NCBI GenBank assembly: GCA_000372225.1
Contig: AQTY01000044.1
Span: 1 to 8,524, forward strand
Direction: 5' to 3'
Source of the DNA: Candidatus Nitromaritima sp. SCGC AAA288-L16
Lineage (GTDB): Bacteria > Nitrospinota > Nitrospinia > Nitrospinales > VA-1
DNA length: 8,524 nucleotides
In this document: positions 1-6,327 of the stretch, in pieces
Numbering within the stretch: position 1 is the stretch's first letter
Layout of the letters: each line of letters opens with the position of its first letter
The notes under the pieces: generated by a model
Database searches by the model: none
Seen by the model: only the letters and a program-made list of their open reading frames with translations
Told to the model about the DNA's origin: nothing
Program-made: the position numbers and the translations under genes

Positions 1-182
1 ATACTAAAATCCCTAATAGAACCCTCCTCTGAAATGGGTCGAACGATGTCTATGGCCCCTAAAATTCCATTCAGCTCTGCAATTGTAGCGGCTACCCTGG
101 CAAGGGTTTGCCCATGTCGATCGATTTTAAGTCGAACAATTATGCTATCCCCAGCATTGGGGAGAAAATGGTTTCCAGTCAC
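1..182 (-). CDS. NAD-dependent malic enzyme, N-terminal ACT domain (partial)
   Basis: This is the beginning of a gene that runs off the left edge; only about 60 codons are present. Read on the minus strand from a GTG at 182, the protein starts MTGNHFLPNAGDSIIVRLKI and continues with LARVAATIAELNGILGAIDI and a segment ending in EEGSIRDFS. This is the beta-alpha-beta pattern of the ACT domain that opens many bacterial NAD-dependent malic enzymes (oxidative decarboxylation of malate to pyruvate). The start is supported by an AGGGG stretch seven bases upstream and by two in-frame TAG codons just before it. The catalytic malic domain lies outside the window, so another ACT-domain protein remains possible. 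A duplicated promoter and a 13-codon leader frame lie directly upstream (235-340). Confidence 0.7.
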   Translation of the reverse strand, partial: MTGNHFLPNAGDSIIVRLKIDRHGQTLARVAATIAELNGILGAIDIVRPISEEGSIRDFS

Positions 183-220
183 AACTGGCCCCTACTATAA
201 AATTTTTTTAATCAGTCAAT

Positions 221-226
221 ATTATA
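221..226 (-). promoter_or_regulatory. Possible -10 box upstream of the malic enzyme gene
   Basis: A perfect TATAAT sits on the minus strand about 40 bases before the malic enzyme start. No good -35 is seen at the correct spacing; TTGAAG lies 20 bases upstream, which is too far. This is listed as a candidate only. Confidence 0.2.
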
Positions 227-234
227 CTCCTAAT

Positions 235-276
235 CTAAAGGGAACTCTTCAAACTGAACTTTGCGTTTCCAAACAT
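235..276 (-). pseudogene. Remnant of a second copy of the HtrA-like protease gene (13 codons)
   Basis: A minus-strand ATG at 276 opens a 13-residue frame MFGNAKFSLKSSL that stops at 235. Its first seven residues match the start of the protease encoded at 4947-6083 (MSGNAKF), and the DNA similarity continues upstream through the ribosome binding site (GAGG) into the promoter. After codon 8 the similarity ends and a stop follows, so this is best read as what is left of a duplicated or recombined protease gene. It could still be translated as a short leader peptide ahead of the malic enzyme gene, whose start lies about 50 bases downstream. The homology is seen directly; the history is inferred. 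Confidence 0.6.
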
Positions 277-340
277 AAGCTCCTCTATTAGGTGGAGGGA
301 TCGAGTTATCCTATGCTATCCGATGGGAATAGGCAAGATG
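254..340 (-). repeat. Dispersed direct repeat, copy 1 (protease 5' region)
   Basis: On the minus strand this segment aligns with 6061-6146. Over the 66 bases nearest the coding start about 52 positions match with one single-base indel, and the 35 bases spanning the ribosome binding site and first codons differ at only three positions. Both copies are on the same strand and include promoter, leader and the first eight codons. Confidence 0.75.
308..336 (-). promoter_or_regulatory. Probable sigma70-type promoter, duplicated copy, facing the malic enzyme gene
   Basis: On the minus strand the -35 element TTGCCT (336-331) and the -10 element TAGGAT (313-308) are separated by 17 bases. They align without gaps with TTGCTT and TAAAAT, also 17 bases apart, in the second copy at 6114-6142. 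The -10 is weaker here because of the GG, so activity may be reduced. Transcription would run through the 13-codon remnant into the malic enzyme gene. Confidence 0.4.
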
Positions 341-569
341 GGCTTTATAATTCGCAAGGTTCCAGGAATAATGGTATGATGTTTCATCAAAACAAAACCA
401 AATACAGCTCCACTACAACTCCACGCTCGACTGGGTATAACCGGAGCAATTTTTAGCATACTTAAAACCACTGAATTAAAACTTGTTTGGCATCAATAGA
501 GTGACTGAAGGGTTTGCCCAGCAACGAAAAATCGATGCGCGAGCAATTTTTTCATATGGAGGTTAAAAT

Positions 570-1142
570 ATGAATACCATGCGATTTCGTTCAGGTTTTA
601 TGATGTCTATCTTTACTACAGTCCTGTTTTTTGGGTGTACCAGCACTCCCGAAAAAACGAGAGTGATCGTTGGAGATTACCAACCCCCGGACTGGGTGAA
701 CAAGGGTTCCGGTGCATTCAAGGACACCAACGAAAAAGTCTTTTACGGTGTTGGCCTTGCGGACGGTATGCAAAACCTTTCTCTGCAGAGAACAACCGCA
801 GATGACCGTGCCATAGCCAACGTGGCAACGCAAATCAATTCAGTTGTTAAAAGGCTGAAGAAGGATTACGAAAGTATCACTGCGGCCGGTAAAGATTCCA
901 CCGAAAGAGAAAATGTTGATAACGCCATGAAGCTGCTGGTGAACCAAACCGTGAGCGGAGCAAGGATCATTGATCATTGGGAACATCCGGGAAAGAATGT
1001 ACTCTACGCCCTTGCTCGAGTAGAACTCAGCACTTTGCAGAAGCAAATTGAGACACGCAGGGAACTATCAGATGAATCTAGGGATGCTATAAAAAAGAAA
1101 GCTGAAAAACTCCACGAAGAGATGGCAAAAGAAGGTCTTTAA
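570..1142 (+). CDS. LPP20-like outer-membrane or periplasmic lipoprotein
   Basis: The 190-residue product has a basic N-terminus, a hydrophobic stretch (residues 10-21) and a lipobox-like VLFFGC with Cys23 as the likely lipidation site; the lipobox is degenerate because Phe precedes the Gly. The mature part begins with PPDWV (about residues 39-43), then VFYGVGLADG and a helical segment, then IIDHWEHPGKNVLYALARV (about 133-151). This order is that of LPP20-type lipoproteins, which have no known enzymatic activity. The C-terminus (about 155-190) is highly charged and helical. The start is firm: GGAGG lies seven bases before the ATG. It is the first gene of a four-gene cluster; the next gene begins 15 bases after its stop. 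The same module recurs at the N-terminus of the 2759-4807 product, so the two are probably related partners. The family assignment is by motif only. Confidence 0.75.
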   Translation: MNTMRFRSGFMMSIFTTVLFFGCTSTPEKTRVIVGDYQPPDWVNKGSGAFKDTNEKVFYGVGLADGMQNLSLQRTTADDRAIANVATQINSVVKRLKKDYESITAAGKDSTERENVDNAMKLLVNQTVSGARIIDHWEHPGKNVLYALARVELSTLQKQIETRRELSDESRDAIKKKAEKLHEEMAKEGL

Positions 1143-1145
1143 AAA

Positions 1146-1150
1146 AGGAG
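1146..1150 (+). promoter_or_regulatory. Ribosome binding site deciding the TTG start of the protease
   Basis: AGGAG, with seven bases to the TTG at 1158, identifies the start codon of the secreted protease. No ATG at a suitable distance would keep the signal peptide. Confidence 0.7.
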
Positions 1151-1157
1151 ACTGACA

Positions 1158-2159
1158 TTGCGATTGCCAGTACTGTCATTACAGATCTTCCTTGTTTTAA
1201 TGATCTCGGTTCCCGCTGCCGCTGAAGATTTTAATCCCAGGAAAATTTACAGCAACACATCCAAGGCCGTTGTGTTGATCACCGGGTTTGAACCGGGTCA
1301 GCAGGAAATGAGCAAGGGTACGGGTTCCATCATCAGTAGTGACGGTTTTGTCCTGACCAATGCCCATGTCATCATTGATCAGAACAAGGGGCGGCCCTTT
1401 AACAACCTGAGAGTCTTTCTTAAGCCCGATAAAATTTCAGGCGATCTCAGAAAAGACACCTCCCTCAAATACAGAGCCAAACTGGTTCGGTTTTCAGAAA
1501 ACCTGGACTTGGCACTTCTCAGGATCAAGTCTCCATCCATCGGCAACCTTTCCCCGACATTGGAGTTTTCCGATTCAGACCTTGTCTCTATCGGTGACCC
1601 AGTCATAGCCATCGGCCACCCCGAGCAGGGAGGATTGTGGACGCTCACCACCGGCACGATCAGTAGTCACATCAATAATTATGGAAATATGCCGGGGAAA
1701 AACGTGTTCCAGACTGAGGCTAGCCTCAATCGGGGCAACTCTGGAGGACCTTTAATTAACGGCCGTGGTCATATCGTGGGAGTGAACTCCATGATTTCAC
1801 GCAAAGCAAAGGATGGGCTGGCAATCACTGGAATAAACTTTTCCATCAAATCACGCGTAGCGGTCAACTGGCTTAATTTAATCGGATTGAAGTTTGGGTT
1901 TGCTTCCCTTAAATCGAACCAAAACTCGCTGCCATCGGCTGTAAACAACGCGGGAATTGTCCCCGTTCCAAAAGAGGAGATTATCCCCGCTCCAAAACCT
2001 GAAATTAAAAAAGCTCCGTCACCAAAACCAGAAAAATTGGTTTCCAAAGAACCCAGAATTTTGACCAAAATTAGGCCGTACAAGGACAAGGATTTGCTGG
2101 AACAGGTTGAAGATGAGATGGAAAACATGATGGATGAAATGAAAAAAAACTTTAATTAG
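1158..2159 (+). CDS. Secreted trypsin-like (S1C/HtrA-type) serine protease without PDZ domain
   Basis: The 333-residue product is an exported serine endopeptidase. A signal peptide covers about residues 1-22, ending at an Ala-rich site before EDFNP. The protease fold spans about 30-240 with the triad visible as His70 (VLTNAHVI), Asp117 (NLDLALLRI) and Ser195 (NRGNSGGPLI). No PDZ domain follows, unlike DegP or DegS. Instead there is a Pro/Lys-rich linker (about 265-300) and a short acidic, Met-rich helix at the end (about 312-333), possibly for docking. The start is an unusual TTG at 1158, chosen because AGGAG lies seven bases upstream and because later ATG codons would remove the signal peptide. 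It lies 15 bases after the LPP20-like gene and 18 bases before the next gene, so co-transcription is very likely. Its substrate is unknown. It could degrade misfolded envelope proteins or process a specific partner encoded nearby. Confidence 0.85.
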   Translation: MRLPVLSLQIFLVLMISVPAAAEDFNPRKIYSNTSKAVVLITGFEPGQQEMSKGTGSIISSDGFVLTNAHVIIDQNKGRPFNNLRVFLKPDKISGDLRKDTSLKYRAKLVRFSENLDLALLRIKSPSIGNLSPTLEFSDSDLVSIGDPVIAIGHPEQGGLWTLTTGTISSHINNYGNMPGKNVFQTEASLNRGNSGGPLINGRGHIVGVNSMISRKAKDGLAITGINFSIKSRVAVNWLNLIGLKFGFASLKSNQNSLPSAVNNAGIVPVPKEEIIPAPKPEIKKAPSPKPEKLVSKEPRILTKIRPYKDKDLLEQVEDEMENMMDEMKKNFN

Positions 2160-2177
2160 CTCTGCACTAAGGAACCT

Positions 2178-2699
2178 ATGAGATTTCACTTCTATAAAAT
2201 ATTAATTGCTGCAGCGTTCATTCTTTTTCAAGCATCCATCGCGACGGCGGAATTTAAACTTTACCTGGATGATTCAAGAACCGAACACATCATGGTAGAG
2301 GAACAGGACTGCTCGATTTATAAATCAGAGAATGGGAAAATCACCCTCGGTTTCAAGGCAGGTGGGTTGTTTTTCGGAATCGGGCCTGAGATTACTTTTG
2401 GTAAAGATTCAGGAATCGACTGGGACAACCTCACCCAGAGATTGGTTGCCAGGTACCTGGAATTATGCACCCGTTTTAATACCGGGAGCATTTCTAAATC
2501 TGAATATGATAAACGCCTGAAAAAAGTCGAAGCTATAGAAACCGAGGCATACAAACTCTACCAGAAAGTCCTCGAGGAGACAGCGAAACGAAAAGACAGA
2601 ATTTTCGAGGAGCTAGATGAGGCCACAGAGCAAACCATGGCCCACAAAAATTCATACAATAATATAAATCAGATGATTGATCGCTCCGCCATTCCATAA
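2178..2699 (+). CDS. Exported protein of unknown family
   Basis: I do not recognise this family. The 173-residue product has a clear signal peptide (hydrophobic core about residues 8-22, likely cleaved after ATA before EFKLYL). The first half of the mature protein is probably beta-rich and contains the Gly-rich stretch GGLFFGIGPEITFG (about 62-75), which could be a buried or membrane-associated loop. There are two cysteines, at about 45 and 97. The second half is helical: LVARYLELCTRFNTG is followed by SISKSEYDKRL, which resembles the short helix-turn-helix of SHOCT-like tails, and then by a charged coiled-coil-like region to about residue 150. AAGGA lies four bases before the ATG. Position between a secreted protease and a large lipoprotein in one operon suggests an accessory, inhibitor or substrate of the protease, but nothing in the sequence shows which. 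Confidence 0.8.
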   Translation: MRFHFYKILIAAAFILFQASIATAEFKLYLDDSRTEHIMVEEQDCSIYKSENGKITLGFKAGGLFFGIGPEITFGKDSGIDWDNLTQRLVARYLELCTRFNTGSISKSEYDKRLKKVEAIETEAYKLYQKVLEETAKRKDRIFEELDEATEQTMAHKNSYNNINQMIDRSAIP

Positions 2700-2758
2700 G
2701 TTCCGGGACCGGTTGCCGTTTGTTATATAGAAATTCTAGCAAACTATTAAATGATGTT

Positions 2759-4807
2759 ATGCATTCAAGAACTTGTTTTTTTCTTCTTATAACGATCCTT
2801 TTTTTGTTTTCTGGTTCGGCTTGCAAAACAGGTCTTAGCCCCCTACAGGAACAAGAACCGCCAAGATCTAAAGTCGTCATCAAACCGCCCGATTGGGTCC
2901 TGGGAAAAGGCCATCCCAATTTTCCCCAGCAACAGTATCTCGTTGGGATCGGTTTTTCTGATATGAACTCGGTCTCCGCAAACGAATCGGCCCGTTCAAA
3001 CCTTGCCAAAAACTTTAAAGTCAAAATCCGTTCCACCATGGTGGATATTTCCACGACAAAAAAAACCCACATCGAATCGGTCATCGAAACGGAAGTGGAT
3101 ACTGTACTGGAGGGAGTGGAAATAAAAGATGGTTGGCTGGATCAAAGTAAAGGGGTCTACTATGCCCTTGCCGTTATGGAACGAAGTCTGGCCGCGGCGA
3201 GCATTAAGGATAAGATCAGTAAAATCGAATCCGCCCTCAAACGGAATTTGAATGAGGGCGCTGAAGCTGCGAAGAAGGCCGACGTGATGAACGCCTTATC
3301 CAGTTACCTGTCGGGATACCAGAGGGCACCCACACTGCCACCATTGAAAAGCGCCTTGCACATCATCACTCCATCCGAAAAGAACCCCGAACCCCAGAAC
3401 ATGAGTGCCGGCGAATTTGAATCCATGGTAAAGCGCATTGTTCAAAACTTGAACCTGGCCACGGTCTCAGGAGACCGCCAGATTGTGAAAACCCAGAAAG
3501 GAGTCGCCGAACCGCTTGTGGCGAAGGTTTTTTTAGGGACAGGAGAAAAAGAGACTCCCGTTTCCAATGTCCCCGTGATCTTCAATTATGAAACTGGAGA
3601 AGGCGAGCTGGAAAAAGAAAAAACCAGTGGGCCGGATGGAACCGTGCAAACGACGGTTCACAAAATTGCTTCTTATAAGGAAGCCAACCACATGATCGCG
3701 GTGAAACTGGATTATATTTCCATCCTCTCAAAAGTTAATGGAGACTTTGCGGAAAAACTTCTTTCGCCCTTGAAAACCAAGAGGGCGACTTTCAATTATG
3801 CGGTCCAAACCCCCAAGTGGAGTTCAAACAAATCCCAAGCCTGGCGGGAGAGCATTACCGACCTAGGCAATCAGATCATAAGCAATATCCCTCCGGGGAA
3901 AGAACCGGTTCTGGGAGTGGTTCCATTCAAGGACCTCAGGTCCAACCGGGTCACCCCTTTCAGCCGAATCCTGAATGAAGATATCATAACCATTCTTGCG
4001 CGGGTTGAAGACCTTAAATTAAAAGAAATCAAAATTGAGGAGGGTAAACCGCCGGAAGAAATTGCGGAAGCCAACAGCCTGGACTATTACATGACCGGCT
4101 CCTACCGAATGGAGCAAACAGGTCTTGAGATCAGGTCTCGCTTGATCGACACGCAAACAAAGAACATTCAGTCTTCGGCAAATATTGTTATCAAACGAAA
4201 AGAGCTGAACCCGGATGACCTTGCGTTGATCGATACCATGTCAGAGGAGTTTAAATCCACGCAAAATAAAAAAAGCTATCAGGAACACCTTGAAAAACTG
4301 GTCGCCGCCAAACCTCTGGACTCATCTTTTGATGTTAGGGTTTGGACAGACAAAAAAGAATACGAGGTTAAGGAAAAAATAATTTTTTATATCAAGTCAC
4401 AAAAAAATAGCTACTTGACGATGCTTGACGTGAACCCCAACGGAAATATCACCGTGATTTTCCCGAACAAATTCCACAGGGACAACTTTATTGAATCGGG
4501 GGTGACCTACCAGGTTCCTTCCCCTGATTATGGTTTCGAGTTTAAAGTAACAGGTCCTGCTGGATTGGAACGGATCAAGGCCATTGTCACCCTGAACAAG
4601 GTTTCTCTTTTGAAGCTGGATTTGGAGAACGGGTTTCACAGTGTAAAAAAGGAAACGACACGCGGTACTAGGGCCATTCAGGCGTTATCCAAGCAAGTGG
4701 ATTCCGTAGGCAGTACTGCGTGGAGCGAAGCCTATTCGGAAATATTTATTTTTAACGAAGGTAAAAAATATACCCGGGGCTCGAGAAAAATCACATCGGC
4801 CGAATAG
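2759..4807 (+). CDS. Multidomain lipoprotein: LPP20-like, FlgO/CsgG-like and DUF4384-like regions
   Basis: Starting at the ATG at 2759 the product has 682 residues. A TTG at 2720 would add 13 residues, but neither start has a clear ribosome binding site, and the ATG places the hydrophobic core where a signal peptide needs it. The signal peptide ends in SGSAC with Cys22 as likely lipid anchor. Domains in order: an LPP20-like module (about 40-150; KPPDWV, YLVGIGFSD, GVYYALAVMERS), a helical linker, a possible Ig/Big-like region (about 250-330, with PVIFNYETGEGE and SGPDGTV), a FlgO/CsgG/TolB-N-like region (about 375-480, with VLGVVPFKDLRS and DYYMTGSYRM), and a DUF4384-like domain (about 525-615, with DVRVWTDKKEYEVKEKI, YLTMLDVNPNGNITVIFPN). 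Such proteins sit in the envelope and DUF4384 often accompanies proteases. It is the last gene of the cluster; the downstream convergent gene ends at 4947. Confidence 0.75.
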   Translation: MHSRTCFFLLITILFLFSGSACKTGLSPLQEQEPPRSKVVIKPPDWVLGKGHPNFPQQQYLVGIGFSDMNSVSANESARSNLAKNFKVKIRSTMVDISTTKKTHIESVIETEVDTVLEGVEIKDGWLDQSKGVYYALAVMERSLAAASIKDKISKIESALKRNLNEGAEAAKKADVMNALSSYLSGYQRAPTLPPLKSALHIITPSEKNPEPQNMSAGEFESMVKRIVQNLNLATVSGDRQIVKTQKGVAEPLVAKVFLGTGEKETPVSNVPVIFNYETGEGELEKEKTSGPDGTVQTTVHKIASYKEANHMIAVKLDYISILSKVNGDFAEKLLSPLKTKRATFNYAVQTPKWSSNKSQAWRESITDLGNQIISNIPPGKEPVLGVVPFKDLRSNRVTPFSRILNEDIITILARVEDLKLKEIKIEEGKPPEEIAEANSLDYYMTGSYRMEQTGLEIRSRLIDTQTKNIQSSANIVIKRKELNPDDLALIDTMSEEFKSTQNKKSYQEHLEKLVAAKPLDSSFDVRVWTDKKEYEVKEKIIFYIKSQKNSYLTMLDVNPNGNITVIFPNKFHRDNFIESGVTYQVPSPDYGFEFKVTGPAGLERIKAIVTLNKVSLLKLDLENGFHSVKKETTRGTRAIQALSKQVDSVGSTAWSEAYSEIFIFNEGKKYTRGSRKITSAE

Positions 4808-4946
4808 CTATAGTGTCGAGTGCCATACAGACCATGAAACAAAAGCTAGAGAATATTGTCAACGCAAGTTTTCTCATAACCCCATCACACAATTATTATA
4901 TTCACTGCAGACATATCGTCGTTTTCGCGAATAAAATGCTGATACA
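4808..4946. other. Convergent intergenic spacer without an obvious terminator
   Basis: The 139 bases separate the ends of two convergent genes. I see neither a gene nor a clear hairpin followed by a T-run on either strand, so termination here may be factor-dependent or read-through may occur. Confidence 0.5.
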
Positions 4947-6083
4947 TCAACGTCGATTATTTCGATGTCGTCGAACTTTTCTGTTTTGTTGGTGCCTAAG
5001 TTTCCTTTCTCGTACTTCAGGTCGATTATTTTGATGCCGTCGAACCTTTCGGTTTTGGCGGTGCCTTAACTTCATTTCTCGTGCTTGCAGTCTCAGTTCT
5101 CGTTTCACAAGCTCTCTTTCCCTTTTTTCAATCCATTGTTCTCTTTCTAGAAGTTCGTTTTCATCTGCAACAATTTCTTTCTCTATCATTAATCGTTCAT
5201 CTTCTTGAACTTGCCGTTCTATTTCCAGAAGTTCTTGTTCCCGATCAGAAATATACCTTTCTCTTCTTAATCGCTCTTCATCTTCATAATCTCTTTTAGC
5301 TACTGTTGGTTTAAATTCGGGAACTGCTTCGACCAACACAATGTCGTTCTTGACTCTTTCTTTAAATCCAAGTTCTTCAGTAGGAACCACAACAATCCCT
5401 TTATCTTTTATAAAGGCATCAGGCAGATTGGTTAACATGGATTTGATATAAGATGATTTAATTACAAAGTTTACGTTCTGGGGAACCGAACCGAATACTT
5501 TTTTTGTTCGATCAGAGTCAATGGAACTGGTAGCAATCCCAATCAGTTCTCCTTGTTCATTGAATACAGGACCTCCACTGTTTCCAGGTTGGATTGGAAT
5601 ACTGACATGGAATAATCTTGGATCATTGGAGATACCACTGAGAGAATTGATAAATCCTTCTGAGTATCTTGGTTCCGCATCCCCTAATAAATCCACCAAT
5701 GGAAACCCATAAGTAAATACCCTGTCACCAGTTTTGACTGACGAACTATCTCCAAGAGTAATGATGTTCTGTCTTGATGTTGGGGATTGGGAGAGTTTTA
5801 AAATTGCAATGTCGTTATTGGTGTCTTTGAGAGCTACAGCGGCATCAATTTTTTCTCCATTAAGTAATCGGACTCTAATTGATTTTGCACCATGAACAAC
5901 GTGGTAACTGGTGATGACATAATCAGAAGAACTGAATAAAAATCCAGTTCCCGTTACCACATCACTTGTATTGATTACCAAAGAAGAAGTTTTATTCGAT
6001 GTCTCAGTTTTGGTAGAGGCAGTAAAAAAGAATAAAACGATTAGCACTAAAAGAAACCACCTGAACTTTGCGTTGCCAGACAT
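4947..6083 (-). CDS. Exported HtrA-type serine protease with coiled coil and Arg-rich repeat tail
   Basis: The 378-residue product starts at an ATG at 6083 preceded by GAGG. Residues 8-23 form a strongly hydrophobic signal peptide or membrane anchor. The protease domain (about 33-215) has the triad His61 (VITSYHVVHG), Asp91 (NNDIAILKL) and Ser169 (IQPGNSGGPV), so it should be active. No PDZ domain follows. A short linker leads to a long, highly charged segment (about 263-335) rich in Glu and Arg with heptad-like spacing, predicted to be a coiled coil. The last 48 residues contain 17 Arg and 4 Lys and are built from a 23-residue repeat (DNA repeat 4952-5089). A basic tail could bind lipopolysaccharide, peptidoglycan or nucleic acid; this is inference. 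The gene converges on the lipoprotein operon and has its own promoter (6114-6142). Its 5' end is duplicated at 235-340. It is only distantly similar to the protease at 1158-2159. Confidence 0.85.
   Translation of the reverse strand: MSGNAKFRWFLLVLIVLFFFTASTKTETSNKTSSLVINTSDVVTGTGFLFSSSDYVITSYHVVHGAKSIRVRLLNGEKIDAAVALKDTNNDIAILKLSQSPTSRQNIITLGDSSSVKTGDRVFTYGFPLVDLLGDAEPRYSEGFINSLSGISNDPRLFHVSIPIQPGNSGGPVFNEQGELIGIATSSIDSDRTKKVFGSVPQNVNFVIKSSYIKSMLTNLPDAFIKDKGIVVVPTEELGFKERVKNDIVLVEAVPEFKPTVAKRDYEDEERLRRERYISDREQELLEIERQVQEDERLMIEKEIVADENELLEREQWIEKRERELVKRELRLQAREMKLRHRQNRKVRRHQNNRPEVRERKLRHQQNRKVRRHRNNRR
4952..5089 (-). repeat. Tandem 69-bp repeat, two units, in the protease 3' end
   Basis: The unit beginning GTCGATTATT (plus-strand reading) occurs at 4952-5020 and 5021-5089, with about 55 of 69 positions identical. 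The period is a multiple of three, so each unit encodes 23 residues containing KLRH(R/Q)QNRKVRRH. The two units make up most of the Arg-rich tail. Confidence 0.85.
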
Positions 6084-6146
6084 AAGTTCCTCTATTTATG
6101 GGAGGAGCAGGTTATTTTATGCTAGTTGGTGCGTATAAGCAAAGTG
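6061..6146 (-). repeat. Dispersed direct repeat, copy 2 (active protease 5' region)
   Basis: This is the counterpart of 254-340, containing the promoter, leader, ribosome binding site and first eight codons of the protease gene. Both copies lie on the same strand about 5.8 kb apart. Confidence 0.75.
6114..6142 (-). promoter_or_regulatory. Sigma70-type promoter of the HtrA-type protease gene
   Basis: On the minus strand, -35 TTGCTT (6142-6137) and -10 TAAAAT (6119-6114) are separated by exactly 17 bases, giving a leader of about 24 bases before the ATG at 6083. Support comes from the duplicated copy at 308-336, where the spacing is kept and the hexamers remain recognisable. Confidence 0.6.
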
Positions 6147-6303
6147 AGGGGAAGGTGGCGTTAAATCAGGGGCAAATGCTCGCCCCAATGCTAGCCAGAG
6201 GTAAAAATGAGCTACACCATAACCAGCACAAAAACCCTCATTTATTTGATCTCTCGTGCCTACGGGGAAGAGGTGTTGCTGTACTTTCGGCTACGCAGTA
6301 ACA

Positions 6304-6327
6304 AAAACGTTACTATTCTATAGTTAC
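6304..6327 (-). terminator. Weak intrinsic terminator candidate after the LuxR-type gene
   Basis: On the minus strand the sequence overlapping and following the stop codon forms an AT-rich hairpin (GTAACTAT, loop AGA, ATAGTAAC, with one A-A mismatch) followed by GTTTTT. The stem is weak, so it is a candidate only. Confidence 0.3.

Larger units (their letters stand above)
183..569. other. Intergenic region carrying a duplicated promoter and leader
   Basis: No intact gene is supported in these 387 bases. The left part (about 235-340) is a diverged copy of the 5' region of the protease gene at 4947-6083, described in separate entries. The right part (about 341-569) has only short frames without ribosome binding sites; it presumably holds the promoter of the 570-4807 operon, but no convincing -35/-10 pair was found. 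The last bases carry the GGAGG ribosome binding site (558-562) of the first operon gene. Confidence 0.6.

Noticed and set aside
34..291. Plus-strand 85-codon open frame
   Set aside because: It is antisense to the ACT-domain malic enzyme start and to the duplicated protease leader, has no ribosome binding site and no recognisable motif.
316..459. Minus-strand 47-codon hydrophobic frame in the left intergenic region
   Set aside because: No ribosome binding site, and its end overlaps the duplicated promoter; probably chance.
102..520. 13-base direct repeat AAGGGTTTGCCCA at 102-114 and 508-520
   Set aside because: A repeat of this length is expected about once by chance in a window of this size and the flanks do not match.
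2720..2758. TTG at 2720 as start of the large lipoprotein
   Set aside because: It adds 13 polar residues before the signal peptide and has no ribosome binding site; the ATG at 2759 gives a standard lipoprotein signal, though its own site is also weak.
6171..6188. GGGGC/GCCCC inverted repeat
   Set aside because: Only five base pairs with an eight-base loop and no T-run; too weak to call a terminator or operator.
6098..6301. Plus-strand 67-codon frame in the spacer between the second protease and the LuxR-type gene
   Set aside because: It overlaps the protease promoter and leader on the other strand, resembles no family and has mixed, low-complexity composition.
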